NCBI RefSeq assembly: GCF_031932625.1
Contig: NZ_JAVSCK010000001.1
Coordinates: forward strand, 1,175,824-1,239,823
DNA length: 64,000 nt
Reading direction: 5' to 3'
DNA from: Hwangdonia seohaensis
Lineage (GTDB): Bacteria; Bacteroidota; Bacteroidia; Flavobacteriales; Flavobacteriaceae
Positions 1 through 8,699 of the stretch are shown here, in pieces. Numbering within the stretch: position 1 is the stretch's first letter; each line of letters begins with the position of its first letter. The notes beneath the pieces are model-generated. The model was not told the DNA's origin. It saw only the letters and a program-made list of their open reading frames with translations, and ran no database searches. The position numbers and the translations under genes were made by a program.

Positions 1-590
1 TCTGGTACAACCTCTTCTTTTTCAGCTTCTTTTCGTTCGGCTTTGGTTTGTACTTGTTTGCGTTTTGATGCTCTTTTGATACTTCTTAAAATCTGCTCGC
101 TTAAATCGAATTGCTTTGCCGAATAAAGCATTACAACATCGGCGGATTTATCGAATATAAAATCGTACTTTCTGCTTCCGGCCAAATCTTGCACTGCAGC
201 AAAAATTTGATCTTGTATGGGTTGCATTAATTGCTTTTTCTGAATCATTAAATCGCCATTGGGTCCAAAACGCTTTTGTTGGTAATCTAAAATTTCCTGT
301 TCCTCAAAAGTTATATCTTCATCGCGTTCATCAATAAGTGCCTTTGTTAAAAGTGCTTTTTCGTTGCTTAAATCCTTTCGTTTTTGTTCAACAGCACTCA
401 ATTTAGCTTGAATTTCAGAATTCCATTTCTGAGCCTTTTCATCTAATTGTGCCATGGCTTCTTGGTATTCCGGAACGTTTTCTAAAATATACTCGGTGTC
501 TATATAACCAATTCGAACACCGCGTTGTGCATGTATCGACAGGCTTAATGTAAACATTACTATCAGTAAAAAAAGAACTTTTAATTTCAT
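1..590 (-). CDS. OmpH/Skp-family periplasmic chaperone (3' end cut by window edge)
   Basis: Skp/OmpH proteins bind unfolded outer membrane proteins in the periplasm and hand them to the BAM machine. The reading frame is open from the ATG at 588-590 to the first base of the window, so the C-terminus is missing. Residues 1-21 are a signal peptide (hydrophobic core ending Ile-His-Ala). The motif RGVRIGYIDTEYIL follows, and then a long charged helical region rich in Glu, Lys and Gln, typical of the tentacle-like coiled coil. It lies 288 bp downstream of bamA on the same strand, the usual Bacteroidetes order. An in-frame ATG at 680 would add 30 residues ahead of the signal peptide and is judged less likely. 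Confidence 0.85.
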   Translation of the reverse strand, partial: MKLKVLFLLIVMFTLSLSIHAQRGVRIGYIDTEYILENVPEYQEAMAQLDEKAQKWNSEIQAKLSAVEQKRKDLSNEKALLTKALIDERDEDITFEEQEILDYQQKRFGPNGDLMIQKKQLMQPIQDQIFAAVQDLAGSRKYDFIFDKSADVVMLYSAKQFDLSEQILRSIKRASKRKQVQTKAERKEAEKEEVVP

Positions 591-878
591 GTGGCTATAA
601 ATACCTCTATTTTTTGACACATGCAACTCAGATATATTATTTTGTTCAAACTTTAAATTTTTCAACAATGTTTGTTTCATCTGTTTAATATTTTTATAAT
701 TTATTGGCTATAAATTCTAAAATAGACAGATGATGGTTTGGTTTTAATTCTGTCATTTTTTGAATTGTATCTTCAAAATTAACGAATTTTAATCTGAAAA
801 ATTTCAATTCTTACTCAAATCATCTAGTTGTTATTAGAAAATATCGTGCCAAAGTAAATTTTACTATATCAATAATGA

Positions 879-3479
879 TTAAAACTGTTGTCCTATTATA
901 AAGTGCGTTTCCCAACCATTCTTTACAGTTTCCCCTGGTAAGGCATCGAATCCATGACCAAAATCAATCCCTAATAAACCAAACGCCGGCATGAAAATAC
1001 GAATCCCTAAACCAGCAGATCGTTTAATGCTGAATGGGTTGTAATCTCTAAAACTGTTATAAGATGCACCGCCTTCTAAAAAGCCCAATGCATAAATTTT
1101 TGCTGATGCTTTTAATGTAATTGGGTAACGAAGCTCTAATGAAAACTTGTTGTAAATCGTGCCACCATCTTGATCGGATAACGATTGATTTGGGTATCCA
1201 CGAAGCGCGATAGATTCTCTTCCATCTAAACTATAACTGCCTAAACCATCGCCACCAACAAAGAAACGCTCAAAAGGAATTACCCCTCTATCATTGTTGT
1301 AAGCTCCTAAAAATCCAAATTCGGCACTTGGTTTTAATACAAGGTCTTTTACAATTTCCGCGTACCAATCGGCTTTAAAGTTTATTTTATAAAACTCCAA
1401 CCATTTGTAACGCTCTTGGTCAATTTCCCCAACTCTGTCTGAGGCTTCGGTTCTTTCATCAATAGGTCTGGTTGAATCGCTCACTATAACCTCCAATGCA
1501 TCGCGTTCTTCTTTAAGTGCTTTATAATTCACATCATTAAACAACGAATAAGGAACGGAAAACTTTGCGGTAGCCGAAAAATTTGAACCACCCGTTGGGT
1601 AAATAGGATCAATTCGCGTGTTGTTTCTGCTTAAACCAATGGTGTATGATAAGTTGTTTGAGTCTCCATTTCCAAAAGTAAATAAGCCTGTGTTGTAGTT
1701 TTGTAAATCGTAGTGCTGAAAACTTACGGCTTGCGATAATGTAAAATAATCGTCTGGAACGGTTAAACGTTTTGCCAAACCAACTGAAATCCCCGTGATA
1801 TTGAAACGCTTACTTTTATCGGCATTTCGTGTAATGGGGTTGTATAAAAACTGTTTGGTATGCGATAGCGATGTTGAAAACTGCACGGGTTTTTTACCAC
1901 CCAACCAAGGCTCTGAAAAAGAGAAACTATAGGTTTGGTAAAAACGACTGGCCTGTAAACGCAACGCTAATTTTTGCCCGTCGCCCATTGGGATGGGTTT
2001 ATAAGCGTCTTTTTTAAAGATGTCCTTTATTGAAAAGTTGTTAAACGAAAGTCCAAGCGTACCAATAAAACCGCCGCCGCCGTAACCACCTTGCAGTTCT
2101 ATTTGGCTGGAACCTGTTTCTTTAACAGAATATTCCATATCAATAGTCCCTTCGTCTGGATTTGGGTTGTTAAAGTTTGGTGAGATTTCCTGGGCATCGA
2201 AAAAGCCCAGTTGTCCCAATTCCCGTACCGAACGCACCACGTTTTCTTTACTGTACAGCTGCCCAGGGCGTGTGCGTAACATACGGTAAATTACATGGTC
2301 GTTGGTTTTGTCGTTTCCAACAACCGATACTTTATTAAAATAGGCTGGTTTTCCTTCTGTTATTCTAATTTCCATATCAATAACATTTCCATCGGCATTG
2401 ACTTCAACGGGATTGATAGACGAAAATAAATATCCGCTATTTTGATATAGGTTTGTGATGTCTGCGGCATCGGGTTTCGAGTTGTCCGCAATACGCTCTT
2501 GTAATAACACACCGTTATAGGTGTCGCCTTTGTTAATGCGTAAATATCGTCTTAATTGCTCGTTTGAATATACCGTATTACCAATAAAGGTAATATCGCC
2601 AAAGGTGTATTGCTCGCCTTCATTAACATTAATATGAAGTGAAACGGTTTTGTTATCGTCGTTTACGATTAAGCTATCCGATAAAATACGCGCATCCCTA
2701 TAACCGTTTTCTTTATATTTATCAATGATTTTAGATAAATCTTCTTGATAAGCAGAATCAACAAACTTTGAGCGTTTTAAGATGCGGAGTCGGTTAATTT
2801 TTTTTGTATTTTTCATGGCCTTTCTAAGCTTTTTATCGCTTAAAATGTCGTTGCCGTTAAATACAATATCCTTAACCTTAACTTTTTCGCCTTTGTCGAT
2901 ATTTACCACCATGTTCACCCTAGCTGTTTCTATAGAGTCTTTTACATCAATGGTATTTATAAGTATTTTGGTGTTGTAAAAACCTTCTTTTCTATATTTC
3001 TTATTAAGGAAGTTTTTGGTATTTGTAATCAGGTTTTCGGTTACTTTGGTGCCTTTTTTTAAACCGGCATCTTTAATAATGGCTTCTTTTTTACCTTTTT
3101 TTATGCCGTTTATTTTCAACTCGTTAAGCTGTGGTAAATCCGACAACCTAATTTCCAAATGCGCTACATCGCCTTCAATTTTGGTGATGTATATTTCTAT
3201 ATCGTTAAATAATTTTGAGTTCCAAAGTTTTTTTATGGCAGTGCTAATATCCTCTCCTGGGATAGTCATTTCCTTGCCTTTGCTTAAACCGGAATAAGTA
3301 ACTATGGTTTGCTCGCTAAAACTGGTGTTACCAGAAACAGTAACGCTTCCTAAGGTGTATTTTTTACCATCGCTATATGGTAATTCTTGTGCTTGAATGC
3401 TAAAACTGCACAATGTTATTATTGCTAATAAACAGTGTTTTAAAGTTGTCAAAGATAAAATATTAGCTAAGTTGTTCAC
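879..3479 (-). CDS. bamA: Outer membrane protein assembly factor BamA
   Basis: BamA is the central beta-barrel of the BAM complex, which folds and inserts outer membrane proteins. The frame shows a signal peptide ending SIQAQ, then about five POTRA repeats (for example the segments starting YTLGSVTVSGN and YTFGDITFIGN), and a C-terminal Omp85 barrel with FVGGDGLGSYSLDGRE and RGYP and a terminal Phe. The frame continues upstream to 3566, but that stretch lies inside uppS. The GTG at 3477-3479 directly precedes a good signal peptide and overlaps the uppS stop by 17 nt, so I choose it (866 residues). uppS-bamA-ompH is a conserved Bacteroidetes order and implies coupled translation. The function is secure; the start is moderately so. 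Confidence 0.93.
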   Translation of the reverse strand: MNNLANILSLTTLKHCLLAIITLCSFSIQAQELPYSDGKKYTLGSVTVSGNTSFSEQTIVTYSGLSKGKEMTIPGEDISTAIKKLWNSKLFNDIEIYITKIEGDVAHLEIRLSDLPQLNELKINGIKKGKKEAIIKDAGLKKGTKVTENLITNTKNFLNKKYRKEGFYNTKILINTIDVKDSIETARVNMVVNIDKGEKVKVKDIVFNGNDILSDKKLRKAMKNTKKINRLRILKRSKFVDSAYQEDLSKIIDKYKENGYRDARILSDSLIVNDDNKTVSLHINVNEGEQYTFGDITFIGNTVYSNEQLRRYLRINKGDTYNGVLLQERIADNSKPDAADITNLYQNSGYLFSSINPVEVNADGNVIDMEIRITEGKPAYFNKVSVVGNDKTNDHVIYRMLRTRPGQLYSKENVVRSVRELGQLGFFDAQEISPNFNNPNPDEGTIDMEYSVKETGSSQIELQGGYGGGGFIGTLGLSFNNFSIKDIFKKDAYKPIPMGDGQKLALRLQASRFYQTYSFSFSEPWLGGKKPVQFSTSLSHTKQFLYNPITRNADKSKRFNITGISVGLAKRLTVPDDYFTLSQAVSFQHYDLQNYNTGLFTFGNGDSNNLSYTIGLSRNNTRIDPIYPTGGSNFSATAKFSVPYSLFNDVNYKALKEERDALEVIVSDSTRPIDERTEASDRVGEIDQERYKWLEFYKINFKADWYAEIVKDLVLKPSAEFGFLGAYNNDRGVIPFERFFVGGDGLGSYSLDGRESIALRGYPNQSLSDQDGGTIYNKFSLELRYPITLKASAKIYALGFLEGGASYNSFRDYNPFSIKRSAGLGIRIFMPAFGLLGIDFGHGFDALPGETVKNGWETHFIIGQQF

Positions 3480-4203
3480 TTGTTTTCCCAAATCGTCGTT
3501 CTCTTTTTTGATATTCAATAATAGCTTCGTACAAATGTTTCTTTTTAAAATCCGGCCAGAGTACATCGGTAAAATATAGCTCTGCGTACGCTATTTGCCA
3601 GAGCAAAAAATTGCTTATGCGTTGTTCGCCACTGGTTCTAATAAGCAAATCTACATCTGGTAAATTTTGCGTGTAAAGATGCTTATTAATTATCGATTCA
3701 TCAATTTTTTCGGGCGAAATTATATTATTTTTAACTTTAATACTAATCTCTTTAACAGTATTTAGGATTTCTTCCCTAGAGCCATAGCTTAAAGCTAGGG
3801 TTAAAGTCATTCTGTTATTGCTTTTTGTGCTGTTTATAACCTCATGCAATTCTTTATAGACTTTTTTAGGTAAGGTATTAAGATTGCCAATGGCCGAAAG
3901 TTTAATATTGTTGTCTTGAAGTGTTTTTATTTCTTTTTTTAATGAAGATACCAACAGCTTCATTAGGGTTTGCACTTCTAGTTTTGGGCGGTTCCAATTT
4001 TCGGTTGAAAACGCGTACAATGTTAAGTTTTCTATACCCAATTCAGCTGAAGCTTCAACCGTTTCACGAACCGCTTTGGTGCCGTTTTCGTGCCCAAAAG
4101 CACGCAACATACCTTTTTGCTTTGCCCAACGGCCGTTGCCATCCATAATAATCGCAACGTGTTTTGGTAGTTTGTTAATATGTATGTTTTCTTTTAAATC
4201 CAT
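3463..4203 (-). CDS. uppS: Isoprenyl transferase (undecaprenyl diphosphate synthase)
   Basis: This cis-prenyltransferase condenses isopentenyl diphosphate units into the C55 lipid carrier used for peptidoglycan and O-antigen synthesis. The hallmark HVAIIMDGNGRWAKQ is at residues 15-28, with the catalytic Asp at 21. STENWNRP and the C-terminal LIRTSGEQRISNFLLWQ and AYAELYFTDVLWPDF motifs follow. At 246 residues it has the normal family length. Its ATG is 1 nt from the stop of the upstream DUF6089 gene and its end overlaps bamA, so it sits inside a compact envelope operon. Confidence 0.96.
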   Translation of the reverse strand: MDLKENIHINKLPKHVAIIMDGNGRWAKQKGMLRAFGHENGTKAVRETVEASAELGIENLTLYAFSTENWNRPKLEVQTLMKLLVSSLKKEIKTLQDNNIKLSAIGNLNTLPKKVYKELHEVINSTKSNNRMTLTLALSYGSREEILNTVKEISIKVKNNIISPEKIDESIINKHLYTQNLPDVDLLIRTSGEQRISNFLLWQIAYAELYFTDVLWPDFKKKHLYEAIIEYQKRERRFGKTSEQLS

Positions 4204-4204
4204 T

Positions 4205-4894
4205 TTAATCTGTAGGGCAATAGCAAGGGTTTAAGCCAAAAGTATAGGTTAGCGTTACACCCGAAAACACATACCAATCGTTATTGTTTATATTGCCAAA
4301 TCTGTATTGTTGATTTGCTTGATTTTCTGGGAGGCTACCATCTATTCCATCAGAAAACGTGTAACGTGCCCCAATCTCGATAGCTACAATAATGTTGCCA
4401 AAAAGATTGGCTTTTGCACCCAACGCCATAGGTATACCGAAAGCCCAACTGGAACTGTTCTCCGGGGTTTGTACGCCATTTAAAAAATAATAGTTGTCAT
4501 GCTTTGCCACACTTATGCCCGAATATATATATGGTGTCGCAATTTTTTCGCCGGTATGCAAATTGAAATCGAAAAAGGTAAACTCTATACCTGCCGAAAT
4601 TTCCAATAAATTGGAATCGAATTTATAACCGCGCTGTATGCGCCTTGGGTCGTCTGAATCTATATCATTGGCCTTTAAATCAGAATATATCAACGAGGCT
4701 CTCCACGAGTGTCTCGGACTCGCATTCCATTTGTAAATTAATCCCAAAGTAGGGCTGTTTGGCGAGATGTAGTTTGTAGCTCCAACATCTCCAATAAAAT
4801 TACTGCCACCGGCAAAAACGCCAATTTCGTTAATTTGAGAATGGCTTAATTGAAAGCTTAAAATGCTAAATGTTAATATGATTAAATACCTCAT
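4205..4894 (-). CDS. DUF6089 family outer membrane beta-barrel protein
   Basis: A predicted small outer membrane barrel of 229 residues. It has a signal peptide (residues 1-19, cleavage before Gln-Ile-Asn), then GVFAGGSNFIGDVGATNYI, alternating aromatic and hydrophobic strands, and the ending TYTFGLNPCYCPTD with two Cys residues. The family is typical of Bacteroidetes and is usually placed between nadK and uppS, as here. Its biochemical role is not known. The location suggests a link to BAM-dependent envelope assembly, but this is inferred only from the neighbours. Confidence 0.8.
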   Translation of the reverse strand: MRYLIILTFSILSFQLSHSQINEIGVFAGGSNFIGDVGATNYISPNSPTLGLIYKWNASPRHSWRASLIYSDLKANDIDSDDPRRIQRGYKFDSNLLEISAGIEFTFFDFNLHTGEKIATPYIYSGISVAKHDNYYFLNGVQTPENSSSWAFGIPMALGAKANLFGNIIVAIEIGARYTFSDGIDGSLPENQANQQYRFGNINNNDWYVFSGVTLTYTFGLNPCYCPTD

Positions 4895-5006
4895 TGGTGT
4901 TCAAAAGTTTGCAAATATAATAAATAAGATTTGACTGTTGCTATTTGAAGTAAACAGTATTTCTGTAAAACAGTTTTTCTTATAAATTATTGTTTTTTAG
5001 CAAGCC

Positions 5007-5891
5007 TTAATTGCGTTTGTCTTCGCCCCAAAGCAGTTTTTTTCGAAGGGTGTCTAAAAAGCTTTCATTTAAAAGGTCGATCATTTTAATTTTGAACGAG
5101 GCCTTTTTTATTTTAATCAACGTGCCGTTATCTAAAGTCGCAATTCTGGAATCGAGCGATACTAAATGCTGTTCTTCCCTGCCATCTACTTTTAGTTGTA
5201 TTTCGGTGGTATCTGGAACCACCAAAGGGCGGGCACTTAAATTATGAGGTGCAATGGGCGTTAACACAAAGCTATTGGCGCCTGGTGTTATTACGGGGCC
5301 GCCGCAACTTAAAGAGTAGCCAGTTGAACCGGTTGGCGTTGAAACGATTAGGCCATCACTCCAATAGGATGTTAAATATTCGTTATCCAAATGGGTTTCA
5401 ACCGTTATCATTGAGGTTGTGTTTTTTCGGCTAACGGTTACTTCGTTTAAGGCAAAATTAAGTGCCGTTATCGTATCGTTTTTTGGAGTGGTTTCAACGG
5501 CAAGCAAACTGCGTTCGGATATTTTGTACTTGCCATCAATAATATCCTGTATCGCGTTTTCAATACCATCAACCTGTATGGTTGCCAAAAAACCCAATCT
5601 GCCGGTATTAATGCCTATAATGGGAATACCCATGTCTTGTACAAAAGTAATGGCCCGTAAAATGGTACCATCGCCACCAACACTTACCAACAAATCGAAA
5701 GAGGTGTCTAAGGCATCAAATGTTTTAAATGAGGTGTAGCCTTTTTTGTTGGGCTCTTCGTTTTTTATAAGGTTGAAAAATTCGGTTTCAATATAGGCAT
5801 CTAAATTGTTTTTCAATAAATAATTAAAAAGGGTTTCAACCGAAATGGTGGTGCGCTCATTGTAAAATCGTCCAAAAACAGCAACTTTCAT
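5007..5891 (-). CDS. nadK: NAD kinase
   Basis: NAD kinase phosphorylates NAD to NADP in the cytoplasm. The nucleotide-binding GGDGT motif is at residues 72-76. The NAD-binding region contains SDGLIVSTPTGSTGYSLSCGGP and the later ITPIAPH-type block. At 294 residues it is full length. It starts 4 nt after the stop of the CBS-domain gene on the same strand, so the two are probably co-transcribed. A 112-bp gap separates it from the DUF6089 gene. Confidence 0.96.
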   Translation of the reverse strand: MKVAVFGRFYNERTTISVETLFNYLLKNNLDAYIETEFFNLIKNEEPNKKGYTSFKTFDALDTSFDLLVSVGGDGTILRAITFVQDMGIPIIGINTGRLGFLATIQVDGIENAIQDIIDGKYKISERSLLAVETTPKNDTITALNFALNEVTVSRKNTTSMITVETHLDNEYLTSYWSDGLIVSTPTGSTGYSLSCGGPVITPGANSFVLTPIAPHNLSARPLVVPDTTEIQLKVDGREEQHLVSLDSRIATLDNGTLIKIKKASFKIKMIDLLNESFLDTLRKKLLWGEDKRN

Positions 5892-5895
5892 AAAT

Positions 5896-6555
5896 CTATA
5901 TGTCTAAATATTTTCTTAAATAATCCGATCGCTCTTTGAGGCTTTCGTTATAATTATCTCCTTCATGTCCAAAAACGATATTATAGCTGTATCTGCGGAA
6001 GGTTTGGGTGATGTCGTTTAAACTGGAATTGCTAATTTTCAGCGTAATTTGCACCACATCATTTTTAATTTTTGAAACAAAAGCGCCTAAAAGCTTGCCG
6101 TTGTTAGACTCGACAATTTGACTTATTTCGCTAAACGAATAATCCGTTAAACCTTTTTCAATAACCAAAATACCGCCAGCTTCAAAAAAGAACGGGGTTT
6201 CGTTAAAAAGACCAATAACGTCATTTAACTCATAATACCCCAAATACACATTCCTGTCGCTTAAAACCGGCATGATATTAGCGGCGTTTTTTGCAAAGGC
6301 TTCAAGCACATCTAACCAAATCGTGGTGTCCCTAACGTAAAAATCTTCAAGGGCATAAGCGTATTCGCTAAGTAATTTGCCGCCTTCAAAACAATGCGCA
6401 TCGGTTTCAGAAAAACTACCCAAATACCTGTTGTTTTCATCTTTAACCGGAATATGGGAATAGGTTAACTGATTGAATAACTGCTGTAAATCGCTTATTG
6501 TGCTATCGTTATTTAAAGGTTTTATGTCGTTTATTATGTATTCTGTAAGTTTCAT
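5896..6555 (-). CDS. CBS domain-containing protein
   Basis: A cytoplasmic protein of 219 residues. The N-terminal half contains two CBS-like motifs (around residues 15-60, with YSHIPVKDENNRYLGSFSE, and around 75-120, with ANIMPVLSDRNVYLGYYEL) that would bind an adenosyl ligand. The C-terminal 90 residues resemble an ACT-like regulatory fold (GGILVIEKGLTDYSFSEI and so on). This AcuB-like protein commonly lies between pdxJ and nadK in flavobacteria. The ligand and target are unknown. It is divergent from pdxJ, and both promoters must lie in the 89-bp gap. Confidence 0.8.
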   Translation of the reverse strand: MKLTEYIINDIKPLNNDSTISDLQQLFNQLTYSHIPVKDENNRYLGSFSETDAHCFEGGKLLSEYAYALEDFYVRDTTIWLDVLEAFAKNAANIMPVLSDRNVYLGYYELNDVIGLFNETPFFFEAGGILVIEKGLTDYSFSEISQIVESNNGKLLGAFVSKIKNDVVQITLKISNSSLNDITQTFRRYSYNIVFGHEGDNYNESLKERSDYLRKYLDI

Positions 6556-6617
6556 TGCCTGACTTTGTAAGTATGCAAATTAATCAAAAAAATAGTATAT
6601 AAAGGTGTTCTACTTTG

Positions 6618-6625
6618 TATTTTTG
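6618..6625 (+). promoter_or_regulatory. Putative -7 element of the pdxJ promoter
   Basis: TATTTTTG at this position fits the Bacteroidetes -7 consensus TAnnTTTG. It lies about 20 nt before the pdxJ ATG at 6645. No clear TTG -33 element is seen at the right spacing, so the call rests on one box. It supports the ATG at 6645 over a TTG at 6615, which would lie upstream of transcription. Confidence 0.45.
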
Positions 6626-6644
6626 TCTTGTAAAAAAGGGACAG

Positions 6645-7358
6645 ATGACAAAGTTAAGCGTAAATATCAATAAAATAGCAACTTTAAGAAATTCGCGAGG
6701 TGGCGATATGCCCAATGTGGTGCAGTTCGCTAAAGATGCTCAGCGTTTTGGGGCAGAAGGTATAACCATTCATCCAAGGCCAGACGAGCGCCATATCCGT
6801 TATCAAGATGCACGCGATTTAAAACCAGAGGTTTATACCGAATATAATATTGAAGGCAATCCCATAAAAAAGTTTATAGATTTGGTTTTAGAAGTGGCGC
6901 CTACGCAAGTTACTTTAGTGCCCGATGCAGTTGATGCCATAACAAGCAATTCCGGTTGGGACACCATTAAACACAAAGATTTTTTGGTTGAGGTTATAAA
7001 GGAATTTAAACAAAACGGCATAAGAACATCTATTTTTGTCGATCCCGTTTTAAAACAAATTGAAGGTGCTAAAAATACAGGAACAGATAGGATTGAACTG
7101 TACACCGAAGCCTTTGCACATCAATACGATTTTGGGAATAAAGACGCCATAAAACCATATGCTACATGTGCGGAATTGGCAAATAAGTTGGGCTTGGGCA
7201 TTAATGCGGGTCACGATTTATCGTTGGAAAACATTGAGTTTTTTAAAGATAATATGCCTAATTTGTTGGAGGTTTCAATTGGGCACGCGCTTATTTCTGA
7301 AAGCTTATATTTAGGTGCCGAAAACGTGATACAGATGTATTTGCACAAATTAAAATAA
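6645..7358 (+). CDS. pdxJ: Pyridoxine 5'-phosphate synthase
   Basis: PdxJ condenses 1-deoxyxylulose 5-phosphate with 3-amino-2-oxopropyl phosphate in the DXP-dependent vitamin B6 pathway. The N-terminus MTKLSVNINKIATLRNSRGG, the GITIHPRPDERHI segment and the C-terminal NAGHDLSLENI and EVSIGHALISESL blocks are characteristic. They form a phosphate-binding TIM barrel. The length of 237 residues matches the family. The next gene, a hydrolase, follows within 25 nt and is probably in the same transcript. Confidence 0.96.
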   Translation: MTKLSVNINKIATLRNSRGGDMPNVVQFAKDAQRFGAEGITIHPRPDERHIRYQDARDLKPEVYTEYNIEGNPIKKFIDLVLEVAPTQVTLVPDAVDAITSNSGWDTIKHKDFLVEVIKEFKQNGIRTSIFVDPVLKQIEGAKNTGTDRIELYTEAFAHQYDFGNKDAIKPYATCAELANKLGLGINAGHDLSLENIEFFKDNMPNLLEVSIGHALISESLYLGAENVIQMYLHKLK

Positions 7359-7380
7359 GTAGGCAGTAAGTACTAAATAA

Positions 7381-8178
7381 TTGATAAATACTAGTGAATT
7401 AGTGGCAAAACAAGATATTTTACATTCAAACATTATAGGGAAAGGGCAGCCATTTGTTATTCTACATGGCTTTTTGGGCATGAGCGATAACTGGAAAACC
7501 CATGGCAATAACCTTAGCGAACATGGTTTCGAGGTGCATTTGGTCGACCAAAGAAACCACGGGCGAAGTTTTTGGAGCAACACATTTAATTATGAAACCC
7601 TGGCCAACGATTTAAAACACTATTGCGAGGTGCACGATTTGAAGGATATTATTCTGCTCGGGCATTCCATGGGCGGAAAAACAGCCATGTTGTTTGCGGC
7701 ACAATATCCAGAATTGGTGTCTAAGTTATTGGTTGCCGATATTTCACCCCGATTTTACCCCATTCACCACGAAGCCATTTTAGAGGGCTTAAGTGCTTTG
7801 AATTTTGATGTGATAAAAAGCAGGGGCGAAGCCGATACTGTTTTGAGCGACCATGTTTCCAACTTAGGCACTCGTCAATTTTTACTTAAAAATCTGTATT
7901 GGGTTGAAAAAGGCAAACTGGCATTGCGTATTAATTTAGAGGTTTTAAAAGATGAAGTTGCCGAAATTGGCGAAGCGCTTCCAAGTTATGCAAGATTTGA
8001 AAAAGACACCTTGTTTTTACGAGGCGATCGATCGGAATATATTGGTGTTGATGATGAGCGCTTTATTGCAAATCATTTCCCAAGCGCCAAAATAGTTACC
8101 ATTGCAAATTCGGGGCATTGGTTACATGCCGAAAACCCGAAGGCTTTTTTTGAAGCGGTCATTCAATTTGTTTCTTAG
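7381..8178 (+). CDS. Alpha/beta fold hydrolase (YbfF-like esterase)
   Basis: A cytoplasmic serine hydrolase of about 265 residues. It shows the oxyanion-region motif VILHGFLGMSDNW, the nucleophile elbow GHSMGG, a late Asp and the C-terminal catalytic His in NSGHWLHAENP. These features match the YbfF-type thioesterase/esterase group, but the substrate cannot be read from sequence. There is no ATG near the N-terminus. Possible starts are TTG at 7381 and GTG at 7402, and the longer is given. It follows pdxJ closely. Confidence 0.85.
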   Translation: MINTSELVAKQDILHSNIIGKGQPFVILHGFLGMSDNWKTHGNNLSEHGFEVHLVDQRNHGRSFWSNTFNYETLANDLKHYCEVHDLKDIILLGHSMGGKTAMLFAAQYPELVSKLLVADISPRFYPIHHEAILEGLSALNFDVIKSRGEADTVLSDHVSNLGTRQFLLKNLYWVEKGKLALRINLEVLKDEVAEIGEALPSYARFEKDTLFLRGDRSEYIGVDDERFIANHFPSAKIVTIANSGHWLHAENPKAFFEAVIQFVS

Positions 8179-8208
8179 ATTTTGTACATTTATTAAAATA
8201 ATAAAATT

Positions 8209-8556
8209 ATGAATCTTATTCTTAAACTCCTTTTAAACGCGGTAGCCGTTTTTATTTTAGCCCACTTGCTTTCCGGTGTACATGTTGATGGTTACACAGG
8301 CGCCTTAATTGTGGCCTTAGTGCTTTCGGTTTTAAATTTACTTGTAAAGCCCATTTTGGTAATTTTTACTTTGCCGGCCACCATCTTAACCTTAGGGTTG
8401 TTTCTGCTGGTTATAAATGCTATAATTATTCTTTTGGCTAGTAATTTAGTAAACGGTTTTTCGGTCGATGGTTTTTGGTGGGCATTGCTCTTTAGTATCC
8501 TATTGTCAATTTTAGAATCCATCCTGCATTCAATCTTAAAAGAAGATAAAAAATAG
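8209..8556 (+). CDS. Phage holin family 4-TM membrane protein
   Basis: A 115-residue, very hydrophobic protein with four predicted membrane helices. NLLVKPILVIFTLPATILTLGLFLLVINA is split between helices 2 and 3, and the C-terminus is Lys-rich. It matches the widespread family labelled 'phage holin 4-superfamily' (mycobacterial 4-TMS type, COG1950), which is chromosomal and not phage-linked in most genomes. There are no lysis genes nearby, so a holin role is doubtful. It is 30 nt downstream of the hydrolase gene. Confidence 0.8.
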   Translation: MNLILKLLLNAVAVFILAHLLSGVHVDGYTGALIVALVLSVLNLLVKPILVIFTLPATILTLGLFLLVINAIIILLASNLVNGFSVDGFWWALLFSILLSILESILHSILKEDKK

Positions 8557-8581
8557 GCTGTAATTCAACGCATTAAAAACT

Positions 8582-8611
8582 TTGTTGGGATGTAAAAATA
8601 TATTATTTTTG
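8582..8611 (+). promoter_or_regulatory. Promoter of tig, Bacteroidetes type
   Basis: TTG at 8582-8584 and TATTTTTG at 8604-8611 are 19 nt apart, an exact fit to the TTG-(17-23)-TAnnTTTG consensus. The leader before tig would be about 80 nt. The promoter region also contains an inverted repeat (TTGGGATG at 8584-8591, CATCCCAA at 8612-8619) that flanks the -7 box and could be an operator. Confidence 0.65.
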
Positions 8612-8699
8612 CATCCCAATTTTGATTACATAAATTATAGGTTTTAAAAAAAGAAACCTTTTTGTTAAATGCCTGATTAAAGGCTATATATCATTTAAA

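Noticed and set aside
2782..3297. Plus-strand open frames antisense to bamA
   Set aside because: They lie wholly inside the POTRA-coding part of bamA and show no family features.
8209..8556. Phage lysis module
   Set aside because: The holin-type membrane protein has no endolysin, spanin or phage structural genes near it and is part of a housekeeping stretch.
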